From NCBI GenBank assembly GCA_021018815.1, contig JAITYX010000021.1:2819001-2883000 (forward strand): a stretch of DNA of 64,000 nucleotides, in the 5' to 3' direction. Shown here one piece after another: positions 24,441 to 36,905 of this stretch. The notes below the pieces were generated by a model. That model ran no database searches, was not told the DNA's origin, and was given only the letters and a program-made list of their open reading frames with translations. This DNA is from Talinum fruticosum. Taxonomy: Eukaryota; Streptophyta; Magnoliopsida; Caryophyllales; Talinaceae. How positions within the stretch are numbered: the stretch's first letter is position 1; every line of letters starts with the position of its first letter. The position numbers and the translations under genes were made by a program.

Positions 24441-24910
24441 GTAGCACAAGGGGAGGCCTTCTATATTTATGAGTTGTTGGTGCCTTCTGCCATCATTTCT
24501 CTAAAATTCATCATCCAAGTTTGTGGCATCAGTGGATTTTCAATCATGGGAGAATCTCCAAATTTCAGTTAGATGTTCAAGTTTAATCGGTTTTGTTTTT
24601 CTTATGGTTCATGTTTATGTTATCTGTTAATTTTAATTAAAATGTTCCTTTTATCATGGAGCATTGTAAGATGACATTTGCATATATATTATCGTAAAAC
24701 GAGCTTTTCTACGTGATATTTTTAGGTTACCATCGTGTGATCATAAATGAAAGTATGAGGCAATCATGTGAGTTTAGTTTATAATTTAACCTTATTTTAC
24801 TTGAACTCTTCATGTTATTTAGGTCTACCGGATAATTAAATTTTAATAGTTCATGATTCTCGAAACTTTATTTCAAAAGCTTAAGAAATGCACACAAAAA
24901 AATGTCAACG
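24441..24910 (+). pseudogene. Truncated ENGase duplicate: end of last exon plus 3' flank
   Basis: Aligns by eye with 36758-37230 of the intact ENGase gene. The translated part reads VAQGEAFY, ELLVPSA, SLKFIIQVCGISG against the functional VAQVEAFY, ELLVPSG, SLRFIIQVCGVDG. It then diverges and meets an in-frame TAG after a small indel. Similarity continues past the stop codon into the 3' flank: GTAAGATGACATTTGCATAT matches GTAAGATTACATTTGCATAT, and GTGATATTTTTAGGTTACC and GTCATAAAT-type blocks also match. Because untranslated flank is included, and nothing upstream of the last-exon segment is recognisable, this looks like a partial genomic duplicate about 12 kb from its parent, not a processed copy. 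Confidence 0.85.
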
Positions 24911-25744
24911 GCAATACTTAGACATGTACTTATGTTAAGAAATAATCCTAGTAACATGTTGTACCAAATTTCTTGACTCAATTTGCTAATTTTGTTAGAT
25001 GTTTACTATTTAATTACCATCTTTCATCAAATGTTTTGAACCATGAGAATTAATCGTAATTATTATGACTAAATCAAATATTCATAACGAATGGTTAAAA
25101 AAACCTTTTATTGATGAAACTACATTTATCAAAATAAAACCATAAATGACTACTTCCCATAATAACATGAAAATCAACCAAATCAAGGCTTGTCATTGAA
25201 CAAAATACTGGTGAGTCCTTGTGTTTAATACAAACACAACAAATATTATGATTTTCGTAGAAAAGAGGGAAAAGAAGGGGCAACATATGAGGTCATACAT
25301 AACTTAAAGTCATATGCAGAAACAATCGTACACCAGCTTTGAATATATATCTTTTTTTCATAATTTTTACGCTTGTAATTAAAATGATAATGATTTTTTT
25401 AAGGGGGAAGTGAATTTTTTTGGTGAATGAACGGGAAATGATAATGAACTAACGATGAATACAAACAATTATATATGTGAGAGATGAATACTTTACACAT
25501 TGATACAAAGAAAGAAAAAAATGGCATTAGCTAACAGTAAGTTATATGGCAAAAAATTATATGGTTGACTCAAGACTTATAGTCCCAAAGACACGTGAAA
25601 TGCTAGGGAAGGGAAAATAGGAGGAGGTAGGGGATTTTAAAAAAGATGAATATTTTTTTGGTCTTATAGTGCATTAGATCGATAATTGTGGAATTTAATA
25701 TAAATTTTGAATTTTGAATTTGCGTTTGGTGGATAACTTTTGTT

Positions 25745-25798
<54 letters not shown>

Positions 25799-25849
25799 CT
25801 TCTATTTTTCTTTGTCTAAATGCATGCCATACTTCTAAAATACTCGTTG
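24911..25849. other. AT-rich spacer
   Basis: No gene supported. Contains the AT microsatellite described separately. Confidence 0.4.
25747..25797. repeat. (AT)n microsatellite
   Basis: About 25 uninterrupted AT units. Translating it in either direction gives an artefactual Ile-Tyr repeat. Confidence 0.95.
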
Positions 25850-26055
25850 AGGGGGTTATCGGCTCGATGGCAACCGACCTTGTCCTCTGCCCAACTCCCA
25901 AGGTTCGATTTTGGGGTAGCAATTTCCTCATCTTTAAGGAAATTGTATGGTGGGGCCAATTGGGTCTTGACACCTTCCCAATCTTGATTCGATGAGTCCG
26001 TTGGGTCTCCCCGAAATAGGGGTCTAATTTAAGTGTGTCTGTTTATCAAAAAAAT
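25850..26055 (+). mobile_element. Possible SINE
   Basis: A moderately GC-rich block of about 200 bp in AT-rich surroundings. It starts near GGGGGTTATCGGCTCGATGG, has a B-box-like GGTTCGATTTTG at 25903, and ends with GTGTGTCTGTTTATC followed by an A-run. This fits a tRNA-derived SINE, but the A box is poor and I see no clear target duplication. Confidence 0.4.
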
Positions 26056-27209
26056 TATAAAATACTCCATTAATATTTATTTTCCTTGTGAGCGTCAAGA
26101 CAATAACAATAAGAGTTTGCTTAAAGGTCTGCGACTGCGGGTGTGCAAGTGAGCAAATGATCTCCTAGATTCCTAGACAAATAGCTCGTAAAACATTTTG
26201 GGAATGTTTTTTTTTTTTTTTTCATGTTTCACACTTAATAGTTTGGTATTGCCTAACATTGTAATTTTACTTGCAAGAAATCTCTACGATTTATTCTTTG
26301 ACTTCAAGACACATGGTTCATGAAGGTGAATAAATATATTAAGACTATGCTTTTTTTTTTTATGAAAAAAAAATCTCAAATGAGTTATTTGTTAATATCG
26401 AAAACTTTTCTTTCATTTTTTGGCAATAATTGGTTCTCATCTCCAACCAATAATTAAAAATAATAAATTAACATGGATGTGACAATATTCAAACACAATG
26501 CCTATGGTTGAAGTTGCAGAGCATTCTTTTATTTTATTTTATTTTTTTAAAGAAGGGTAGATTTCTAATTTTTGCACGTCTGGCCCAATTTTGATTACAT
26601 AAGTATTGTATGATCATTCGATATTTACTTATTAAAGAGTACTCACACAAATAAATTTTACCATGCACATCATATACTCAATGACTTATATCTATTTAAA
26701 TGCGACTGTTTAAAATTATTATTATCTTATAAGATGTCGAAATGAATATAATTATCTGATTTATTAACATTCATTTCGTTGTTATTATCATTGAGTGAAC
26801 CACAACAGCTTAAAACAAAAGGTGATTAATAGCAAAAAAACTTGTACTGAATTCCCTTTTTTTTTTTAATCGTGTACTAAAAATCATTAACACTTGTCTT
26901 TAACATACTTTAATGCTTTACTTTTGAGGTAAGAAAAGAATATATTTTGATGACTTTTGAGCTAAGAAAAGAATATATTTTCACGACGAATCTTATCATA
27001 TATTACATTTGTTTTAAAATGCTTGTCGCTTTTAAGCGTTATAATATGATAAAAATTTGTATTAAAACACCAAGTTATCGTAATATTTAATTAAAAATAA
27101 AGAAAATCAATAAAAACAGAAAAAAAAACAAAATTAGTAAACTAATCATAACATATCATTAAAATTATAAAATAATGAATATTATAAAATAAAAAATAAT
27201 TAAAATAAG

Positions 27210-27246
<37 letters not shown>

Positions 27247-27460
27247 CTACAAAGTCCCATCATTTTTTTTAATAGAATGCTCTTTATCAAAAAGTAGCTA
27301 ATAATTTGCATCAAAAAAAAAAAAGGAACTAATAATATCTTGGTGCGGTGCCACGGGCAAATTGCTGTATGGAACCTTTCATTTTCAGCGGCGACGACAA
27401 AGTAAACTACCAAGTAAACGTCAACGGCAGAGCTACTCTTTCTTCATCTTCTTCCTTCAA
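26056..27460. other. AT-rich upstream flank of ENGase
   Basis: Non-coding. Contains several A or T runs, a short tandem repeat (AAGAAAAGAATATATTTT at 26932 and 26964), a MITE copy, and an AT/GA microsatellite at about 27210-27247. The ENGase promoter and leader should lie in the last few hundred bases. Confidence 0.5.
27011..27190 (+). repeat. Stowaway-like MITE, copy 4
   Basis: GTTTTAAAATGCTTGTCGCT, then ATATGATAAAAATTTGTATT, then ATATCATTAAAATTATAAAA, in the same order as the other copies. It ends about 270 bp upstream of the ENGase ORF. Confidence 0.7.
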
Positions 27461-28769
27461 ATGCCGGTTCGCCTTCCCGCCCTTGTAAGACGAAAAACCC
27501 CAGTCTCTCTCTGGAACTTCGGTCGATCAATCTTCACCAAATTCTCTTTCCTGTTTTCCTTAATCATGGCTGCGGAATCTCCAGCCAGTTCTCAACCTTC
27601 ACAGCTCCCCGATCAAAACCCGCCGGAGTTCGACCCGTCGCAGCCGTCAATTCCGATCTCGTACCCGATCAAGACCCTCGAGGACCTCGAATCAAGGTCT
27701 TATTTCAGCTCGTTTCACTACCCATTCAACAAAGCATCCGTGCCATTGCCGGATTCGAATCTGGCGCTGCCCAATCGGCCGAGGATGCTAGTTTGCCATG
27801 ACATGGCCGGTGGATATTTGGACGATAAATGGGTCCAGGGAGGAACCAATGCCGATGGTTATGCGATTTGGCACTGGTATTTGATGGATGTTTTCGTTTA
27901 TTTTTCGCATAATTTGGTCACTCTCCCTCCTCCTTGTTGGGTTAATGCTGCTCATAAGAACGGAGTCAAGGTAATTTTTAATATTGGTTGATTAAATGGG
28001 ATCGTTTCAGCATCCTTGTGGTTTTGAATTTGATTATCCCATAGTATTTGCGAAATTTAGCATTTGGAGAACACATTTTCTTGTGTGTTATTTGCTGAAC
28101 ATTTTGGAATACTTCTCTATACTTGTAGTAATGCTCGCATGGGTAAGACTGTCTGGACACATCCCGCCAAAGCGGGATTCACTATGAGAGGAGTTAATGT
28201 TGATATTTGCCGAACATGGCCTAGATTTCAGTTGTGATAGTTAACACATAGGTATAAGAACAAGCATATTGCTCTTAGTGCTTAGTGGTGAACAAGCATA
28301 TTGCTTAGGCATATAGGTGATGAGCATGGGATTGAGTGGATAATGGAATTAAGCTTGTACTTAGTTTCCTTCCCGTATGCTACATTGCTCATAGTCAGTC
28401 TGTGTCCGATTATATCACCAGATGGGTTGCAGATATGTTGAACTGGTGACACAGCTATTAGCTCTCATGCATTTTTGGTTAATTTCATTTGTTATCCGTA
28501 GCCCATAGGAACATCTTGTATAGTACTACTACTGTCTTTTAAGTGCTTTGCCAGATAAAATAATGTCACGTGCTAAACCTCAAAGTTTATGTTATGGTTC
28601 TATGTTTATTTTTTCTCTTCCACATCTTCCTTTTGTGTTGTTGTAAACTTTTGCAGTACATGGTTGCGTTTTTTGAGCTGATGTTTGTACTGTCTTGAAG
28701 ATCACATCTCGTGCAAGTTCAGTTTTTCCCGATGTGCAAGTTCTAATGATGTGGTTCAGTTTGCTGGAC

Positions 28770-28804
<35 letters not shown>

Positions 28805-31800
28805 AGAATTATCCCGAGCTTCATAATTTCCGATGATGTATTTCATCTTATAACGTGAATAACTGACAAAGTTGATGCCTCATGTCTGTTTCATACTTTG
28901 TTTTGCATGAAGGTGTTGGGGACTTTCATAACTGAGTGGGATGAGGGAAAAGAGGTATGCAATAAATTGCTATCAACAAAGGAGTATGCTCAATTATGTG
29001 CTGAGCGGTTGACTGAGCTTGCTGTTGTTTTGGGATTTGATGGCTGGCTGGTAATCTTTTCTCCTCACTCTAATATATGAGAAATCTGTATCTTTTCAGC
29101 TTTTTGTGCCTGGTCACCAAAAAAAATAAAAAAAGAAAGAAAGAAAGAAAGAAAAGAAAAGGTAACTGCCTGATCTTTAGGTTTAAGACAGAACCATAAT
29201 GTGAGGGCTTTCTTTAGTTTACCAGAAATGCCTGTTCTTCACAGAGATATCTTGACATTGTACAATTGTCTGTATTTTTAGTTATTGATTCAGCTTAATG
29301 CAGCTAAACATGGAGGTTAATTTGAAAGTGACCCAGACACCTACCTTGAAAGAATTTCTCAGCCATCTGACAGAATGCATGCACACCTCAAAGCCTGGGT
29401 CTCTGGTGATATGGTCTGTATTCGAGTCCTGTATATCCTATTTCCTTGTTTATAAGAGTTCTTCATTCATTATCTTTTCTCTACAGGTATGATAGTGTTA
29501 CAGTTCAGGGTGAACTCAGTTGGCAAGACCAACTGAATGACAGTAACAAAGCCTTCTTTGATTTGTGTGATGGCATATTTGTAAACTATACATGGAAGGT
29601 GGAACTTTTTTGGTCTTTTTCTTTTGTGATTTTACATATCCTTAAGTGTTGTTGGTAAAACGATTATTTATGTCACAGGAAGACTTCCCAAAGCTCTCTG
29701 CTAATGTTGCTGGCGACAGAAAGTTTGACGTTTATATGGGGATAGATGTATTTGGAAGGAACACTTTTGGTGGAGGGAAATGGAATGTATGTAATCATCT
29801 ATACCAGTGTTCTTTTTTATGTTTCATTTTCTACAAATGAAAAGTGAGGGTTTTTTAACATATACCATTTACTTTTCTTGGTTTATTACTAGCATTTTAT
29901 GTCGCATTACTCAAAATTTCTTCAGGTTCTTACTTTCTACTCAGTTGGTCAGGAGCATAGTGATGGATGATACTTTTTGGTTCATGCCTATTTTGATCTA
30001 TGCATGCACTGCTTGGTCTGTTTTTTTTTTTTTGGTTGACCTTTTATCATCTTTCTTTTCAACTTAACAAAGACAAATTATATTTTCTGGTTGACAAGAA
30101 AATCCAACTATTAAATGTTCAAGATGAATAAGTCTATAATTGCTGATAAATTTTCCTTCCCGCGCTCAAACAGCACTTCATCTCTAATATATGTTGTCTA
30201 CATTTCTATTTATATTAGTTGCTACATCTGCATAAAAAATAATTAGTTGCCACATAGAACTTTTTGTTGAACCAGGATATATAATCTTTTAATTGCACAT
30301 CAAGTAGATAACAGTTCAGTTCCAAAGTAGTGTAACAAAACAACAACTTGCATTGTGGGTGCAGCTTTCCTGGGGTGCAGTTCTAAAGAGTGTATGAGTG
30401 ACAAAGAAATTTTTTAAAAAAAATAATTCAGATTTAAGCAGTGTTGCAGATAAGAATGGTGTCAGTCTTCTTCAACCTTTGATTGCAAGGAAAAAAATTA
30501 AGGAATCACTGATTAAAAATGACTTATTGCAAACATTGTAGACAAATGTCGCACTAGATGTTATAAGGAAGGATGATGTATCAGCTGCAATATTTGCACC
30601 TGGATGGGTCTATGAGACAAAGCAACCTCCAGATTTTCAGACTGCTCAGAACCGGTAGTTAACTGTTCTCAATTCATAAATTCCTGCTTTCAAATGCCCT
30701 ATGAATCTTTTCTGTCTGTTGTCATTTTAAAATGCCTTTCTTCTCTTGCCCTATAGTAAAAGCATAGGGATATTATTGTTCTGATCCTGTAGAATATTAG
30801 GCTTGGTGGTGAACTCCATCCAAACCATAGCATTTCCAGGAATTCTTGCCTAAGCAGGGAGTGTAGGGTGGATGGGTTTCAAATGTATGCAACCTTCCCC
30901 CTTCATTGCATAATGGCTGTTTCCATAGGGGGTTCATGGAGAACAATCTGTATGAAAGACTACCAAATCTGGAGAGAATGTAAAGTACGAGAACAAACTG
31001 ATGAATTTGTTTTTGTTTTATTTATTTTTCATGAAGTGAAACTAACTGCTGCAATATGGATTATGTCTGAACTCTGATGATGCAACATTTGTTTTGGATG
31101 ATCACTGCTTCTTTTTCTTTAACCTTGATCAATTTTAAGTTTGGTGACTGTGCCAAGTTTGGGATCTGGGATCAGTCTGGAGCCGGGCACATCCTTTTTT
31201 TTTTTTTTTTAAATTCTTTTTCTCCATTTACATAGTCCCTCAACCTAAAAGATAGTTCCCAGCATCAGGTTTCTTGATAAGAGATGGGTGTTCTGATTCT
31301 AGGAAATTCCATGATAAAAGGAAAGTATGGGGATCTCATGAGCCTGTAGGGTGTGTCCTGCTCTTTCTGGACAATCTTGATTGCTGGATGCTGTTTGCTG
31401 GCTCTTCTGACTTATTCTTCTGTAGCTTTTTCAAGAGCTCCCACATCTGAAAGTGTTCGTTATCTGAAAATTCATTTGGTACCGCAGAATCTCACGAGCA
31501 GGGTAGTGACAAAAAGTTTTCGATGGGCCTCTAATGATTTTTATTGTGTGCTCTTATTCCTTTTCACATTTGAGGCCATAGGTTTTCGCTTTTGGGTTTT
31601 CTCATTGGAAGGCAACATCATCTTTTGACATGGGGCACTGTATACATATGGACAATGGCCCTTTTTCCTTAACAATGCCAAAAAAAGTCACCAATGGTGT
31701 GTGCCTGTGGTCCTGCCGTCCTGATAAGTTAGATCCAGCCCTGAAGCTGGTCGTAAGGCTTCTCTCTTTTTTTCTTTTGGTTTGGGGAGGGGGCGGGAGG

Positions 31801-34800
31801 GAAGGGATGTTAGTTATAGCAACCTTGCCTCTTATTATCGAGAGGTTGTTCTAGAAGATCCTACATTAGAAACCTTTCGATTGCCTGCAACTCTACTTAA
31901 AAGAAGTAGAGAATGATCTTTGCACGGCGTTTTGCTGTAATGCTTCTTAATCCTAGCTGAAAAGAATTGTCACATAGTGACTTTTTCTGTTGCCAGAAAG
32001 TGGAAATATATTCAGCTAAGCACTACTGATAAATGCCAAGTGCCAAATAAATTCTGCATTTTGTGGTATGCAAAAATCAATTCTTTATTGGAAGAATTGG
32101 GATTCTGCTGCCTGCATGTGCAGGTAAAGTATGTTGGTACGGGAGGAATAAGATTATTGTTCAGGGAGTGGGAAGTAAAGCAGCTATTAGCTCATCATGA
32201 ACTTTAAGTTACATTTGCACCTTTTCAATGTCACTTATAACCAGACACAGATCATAAATCCTCTTTGTATTTAATTTATGGTCTTGGTTCATTTATTTTG
32301 CAGCTGGTGGGCTCTCATCGAAAAATCGTGGGAAGTGTCGCGAAATTACCCTACGGCAGTGCCATTCTACTCAGATTTTGATCAGGTAGTGACTAGTTGC
32401 ATTGTATATGTTGCCATTCCACATTCTTTGTAGTTTCATTGGTTTGTAGAACCTTCCTTCTGAAATTTATTGGTTGCATATAGTTGTGTCCCATACTGTT
32501 TGATGTGGCCTAGAAGACTAAAACTCCTGCTTGCTTCTTGTGTAGGAATTGTGGCTGATGTTTTTGATACATGTTATATATGGTCTGAGATCACAATTAT
32601 GATTGTATGACAGGTGGTTTGCTGGATACTGATCCAATTTTCATGGCTTGAGTATAGTTCCTATGCAAGTTTTGTTAAGTATTTGGTCCATTATAGTGGT
32701 TAGAACTAAACAATTCAATGATTACTAGAATCTAGATGCACGCGCTTCACCTTCCCTTGGAAAACATATTCAGTAGCAGTATGCAGATTCACTGTTACAA
32801 ATGACACTGCAATGCTTTAGTTGTGCGCACAATTGGTGTGAGGTTTCCAGTTCATCATGGAAGAGTTATCCATATGGGATATTATAACTTCTGCTTTTGC
32901 TTTAGGGTCGTGGTCATCACCTTTGTGTTGATGGAAAACAAATCACGAATGCTGATTGGTACAACTTATCATGCCAAAGCTTTCAGGTAAGACATGCTGC
33001 AGGTTTGCTTCAGTCGACCATTTGTGATGATTGGGCATGTTTCTTTTATTGATTGTGATGCAGATCTGATCATTCTCTCTTATTGATTTTGAATCATATG
33101 CCCTGATGTTTTAAGATTGCTACAAGAGATTACTGCATATATAATCGATGAAGTAATTGTTCGCTAACAAATAATAATCAAGTCATGCTCTAATGTATGC
33201 AACTTGCTCCTGCGCACTTCAGATCCCATTATTAACTGCTAGACAATGTGTCCACTTTCAGTGCAGCTGACAAGTTGCTATTAGACACTTTTCAGCTTTA
33301 GTTTGTAGTGAACTAGAGCAAAATGTCAACTCTCCTGGACTTCTTTTCGTACCTATACCCGCACACAATACACATGTGTGTATATACTGATACTGCTGGT
33401 TCTCTTAGTTTGTATTTGGAATTTTGGATAATTAACATTAGTATAGAAGTTTCTCCTCTTATAACAATTAATTTATGATGAACTACGCTGGGTAATTTTT
33501 CTTGAGAATATGTGCGAGGCGAAGAGTGAGGTGCTGTCATCTTAGACGGAGTTTCTATTGTAATTTTGCTGTGGACTTGGCTGCTCTTGTACTAAGAAAC
33601 ACCGTATGTGAAAGAGTTGTTTTTTTGGGCTCTGCATTTCTGCACCAGAGACTACAGTTTGGTCAACTAAACAATGAACTTTATCTGGTCAGATTGGTTT
33701 GCCTTTTGGTCTTGGCTATTTGATGATCTTTGGTGATTATTAAGGGAGACAATTGAGAGATAAAGGGGCTTTTAACTCATATTAAAGCTGTGCAGTCGGG
33801 GGAATCATCTGCCATTCGCTTGTGTTTGATTTTCGGGCTTTTGTATATATGAAAAGGATAACAGGGACATTTGGAAAAGAGAAATGCAAGAGTATTAGAA
33901 TTCTTCTTCGTTTTATGCAACGGATGAAAAGGTACATCAGTTGCAATTGGGGAAAAAAAATATTCTGGCTCATGGAATTGATTGTTAAAAATTTCAAAAG
34001 ATAGCCAATAACATAATTGTTGGATAGAATTGCTTGTCTGTGCAATTGTATGCACTTTCCTCAGCACTTCTTTTTAATATTTTACACCTGTTTCTTTTCC
34101 ACGAACAAGAGGGAAAGTTGTTCACTGAAAACAAGGTTTTGTGCTATTTTCGTCAATTTTTTGAGTGGAAAGTTGAATATGAGTACTCAAATAGGTCCAT
34201 TCTCTGCTAAGGCAAAATAATGTATCATGTAATTTACTGTTGGTGTTTGGAGATACATGTATGTGCAAACCACATTACCCTATATGATGTCTGTGTGTAC
34301 CATTGCTTAATAGTTACTCCATTCTGTTTGTCATGGTGCTTTTTGCATACCTCTGTGTGCTCATTCTGTTTGTTTGTGCAGCCGTTACTGGAATTTTCTG
34401 AAGACCGTGGATTAGATGATATCCAAGTTCTTGTGAAGTAAGCAAATCTTACCCTTTTGTGGCTTTTTGTTTCGTCTTTTTCTCTGTCATGCCAAACTAA
34501 GTCAGATGCTTAAATATCTTGTTTTGTCTGGAAGTTGTGATAACATAGCTTGTTGCTGAAATGTGCTCCCGGGAGGGGGAGCGGGTAATGTTGGGCCCTT
34601 CCCCTAGCAATGGAGAGTTGCTTAGAAAAGCTTTTAGGCTCAACGACTGGCCCCACAAATCACCACTGGCCTTTTCAGCTTAGTTTGGCCTCATTTACAT
34701 ACTTCCTGGGAAGCTCATCCTAGGAGGCCATCCATCCTAAGAGTGCTCAAAGCCAACCACGCTTAATTATGTAATTCTCAGGATTTTTTAAGAAGGATGG

Positions 34801-35640
34801 TGCACCTTTGTTGATATAGGCAGTCATTTCAATCCCTTGAAGCCCCTTTAACATGGGATATTACAAGGGACCACCATATTTGGTCAACTTTTTGAAATCA
34901 TTTGAAGAACATTGCATGGGATATTACAAGCCCCTTTAACATGGGATATTACATAAGATTTGAAGATGAGAGAGAAATTGTGTGCTATTGATTTCTGTTC
35001 AAGTCCAATACGACAAAGCCATGAACATAACTATCATATAATTTCTGGCTTGTTGGTGAACATGCTTTCTAGTTTCTCTGAATTTTGTTCGTATTGTGCT
35101 GTTGATGACTTAGTTTTATGAGCATCCTTTTGCTTTTAATGAAGTGATGTACTTGATTGTTAGCCTTTCAGAGGAATCTTACAGTGGAGGAGGGAATGTC
35201 ACATTCAGAGGAGACCTCACAAATCATGCTCATGTCACGAAAAGGCTGTTTCAAGCAAAGGTCCCTGCAGGGGATACCGCATTGCATTTCACATATTCTG
35301 TAAGCCATTCTTTTGTCAAAATAACTGATTTGATTTTCCATATCTTTGTTTTCTGTCCATTATTGTTAAATCTTATGTAAGCAGCATTTCTTGCCCCAGT
35401 GTTCTCAATTTTTCATTTTACCTCTTGATAGTTTTTGTTTGACATATGTATCTGGCTTTATCATGATTTCAATGTTGAAATATGCTCTTATTTACTGTTT
35501 GCTTAATTTATGTATCATATGCTGAGTTTTAGGGGCTATGTTTTAGACAAGATGGTACCAAATGATCTGGTCCTAGTAATCAGAGTGTTTGTGCGTGGTT
35601 TAGACAAGGGGCTATGTTTCAGTCAAGGCATGGTTTGCCC

Positions 35641-35684
<44 letters not shown>

Positions 35685-36905
35685 GGTGTTTGTGCGCGCG
35701 TGCGTGCATGCGCGCGTGCGTGCATGCGCGCGTGCGTGTGTGTACATGCTCCTGCGTGCGGGTGCTTATGAAGTCACCAATCTATATGGATGCATGTTTG
35801 GCAGAAAGACACACTTATGCCCGCATTTGCAAATTCCTCAGACTTCATCTTCTAGATCTATCTACATTCTTTTAACAAATTGTCTCTCATTAGATTGATA
35901 TATCTTAGCTTTTGCAACTGCTCAAGGCAACAGTGAGTTGAAAAGTTCTTTCAGGTGGACTATTGCTCGCCTTTGTCCTTCTCTCTTCTCTCTTTTTGCG
36001 ATGTTCTTGTTTTTTTTTTGGGAGGGGGTGTTGGGGGAGGGGATTGGGTTTTCAGCAAGACATAACATGGCATTTGGTTCGTGGGAATTACAATTAGTTA
36101 ATTTTTCGACCTATGACAGGTTGATAATTTACTTTCATGTGGACAGTTCTTAATGAAACTTGATGTGCAGGTTAAATCAGATGGAGACTCTCTGCTGGGC
36201 CTTTCCCTGGAATTCTCTTCTAATGAGAATGAGAGTTCATCAGTATTCCTTGCATCTCAGGGGGATGCTTTACTCACCATGAACCAGTTCTCAAGCAAGT
36301 TCAGTAAAGTAATCATGCCACATCGAGTTAACAAATTAGAATCAACAGAGTGGATCTTACAGGAGAATGCCATTGCAATGCCAGGGCATACACTCACAGA
36401 AATCCGGGCAGTATGCTACAAATTGAAGTCTGAACAAGATGCAGCACATTTTGATTCTATAGATCACAGGAAGACAAAATCTGTGTATCATGCAATTCTT
36501 GGTCATCTCTCAATTCAAACTCCTGGTCAGAATATTATTTTCCCTACATCATCTTCATGGCTAGTTAATTGTGAATCTGTAAAATGGGAATCTAGTCCAG
36601 AGCAGCCCAGGACCGTTAGTGTTAACATCTTGTGGAAATTGAAGGATGGAATTGATCTCAGTAATTTTCAGAATTACCGTATTTATGTTGAGAAAATATC
36701 AGAAGCCAATGAAAACCTTGCCAGAGAGCATCAAGATAAACAGGAATATCTTGGAGTAGCACAAGTGGAAGCCTTTTATGTTTCTGAGTTGCTGGTACCT
36801 TCTGGCACTTCTTCTCTCAGATTTATTATCCAAGTTTGCGGCGTTGATGGGACTTGTCAAAAACTGGATGATTCTCCGACAGTTCAATTGGATGTCGAAG
36901 GTTAG
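27461..36905 (+). CDS. ENGase: Cytosolic endo-beta-N-acetylglucosaminidase (GH85)
   Basis: Cleaves between the two core GlcNAc residues of N-glycans and acts mainly on free high-mannose glycans from misfolded glycoproteins. Exons: 27461-27970, 28913-29050, 29304-29413, 29487-29598, 29679-29786, 30542-30654, 32304-32385, 32906-32986, 34382-34437, 35164-35299, 36171-36905; every junction keeps frame. The product is 726 residues from the first ATG, or 691 from the second ATG (27566, MAAESPASSQ), which fits the family length of about 680 better. Exon 1 has MLVCHDMAGGY and NADGYAIWHWYLMDVFVYFS. The catalytic pair lies in GFDGWL|LNMEV, Asn218 and Glu220, with intron 2 splitting the motif. Later: FAPGWVYET and WWALIEKSWEV. 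The C-terminal region is less conserved. The 35-residue extension from the upstream ATG is basic and hydrophobic. Homology to Arabidopsis ENGase (At5g05460) is clear from memory. Confidence 0.93.
28771..28801. repeat. (AT)n microsatellite in ENGase intron 1
   Basis: About 15 AT/TA units inside intron 1. Confidence 0.9.
34586..34953 (-). mobile_element. Cassandra-type TRIM LTR, antisense in ENGase intron 9
   Basis: On the minus strand the element starts near TGTAATATCCCATGTTAAAG and ends near GGGCCCAACATTA, with a 5S-rRNA-like core between. Cassandra TRIMs are the plant retroelements known to carry 5S sequence in their LTRs, so the class assignment is firm although exact ends are not. The 5' end is blurred by duplicated CATGGGATATTACA words at 34853, 34915 and 34940. 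Only one LTR is visible, so this is a solo LTR or fragment. Confidence 0.75.
34701..34806 (-). repeat. 5S-rRNA-like core of the Cassandra element
   Basis: The minus strand reads AATTAAGCGTGGTTGG, then TTAGGATGGATGGCCTCCTA. These parallel the plant 5S internal control region (AGTTAAGCGTGCTTGGGC, then CTAGGATGGGTGACCTCCTG). Many substitutions rule out a functional 5S rRNA gene. Confidence 0.85.
35644..35681. repeat. (CT)19 microsatellite in ENGase intron 10
   Basis: Pure CT dinucleotide run, separated by nine bases from the alternating tract that follows. Confidence 0.95.
35691..35749. repeat. 59-bp perfectly alternating pyrimidine-purine tract
   Basis: Every step from 35691 to 35749 alternates pyrimidine and purine. 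It is built from TGTG, CGCGCG, TGCGTGCATG and GTGTGTGTACATG words, rich in CG. This is the classic composition for left-handed Z-DNA. It lies in ENGase intron 10. Confidence 0.9.

Noticed and set aside
25695..25995. Overlapping ORFs on both strands with long Ile-Tyr repeats
   Set aside because: They read through the AT microsatellite at 25747-25797 and have no recognisable domain.
34701..34806. 5S rRNA gene
   Set aside because: Too many substitutions across the molecule and embedded in an LTR-like context typical of Cassandra elements.
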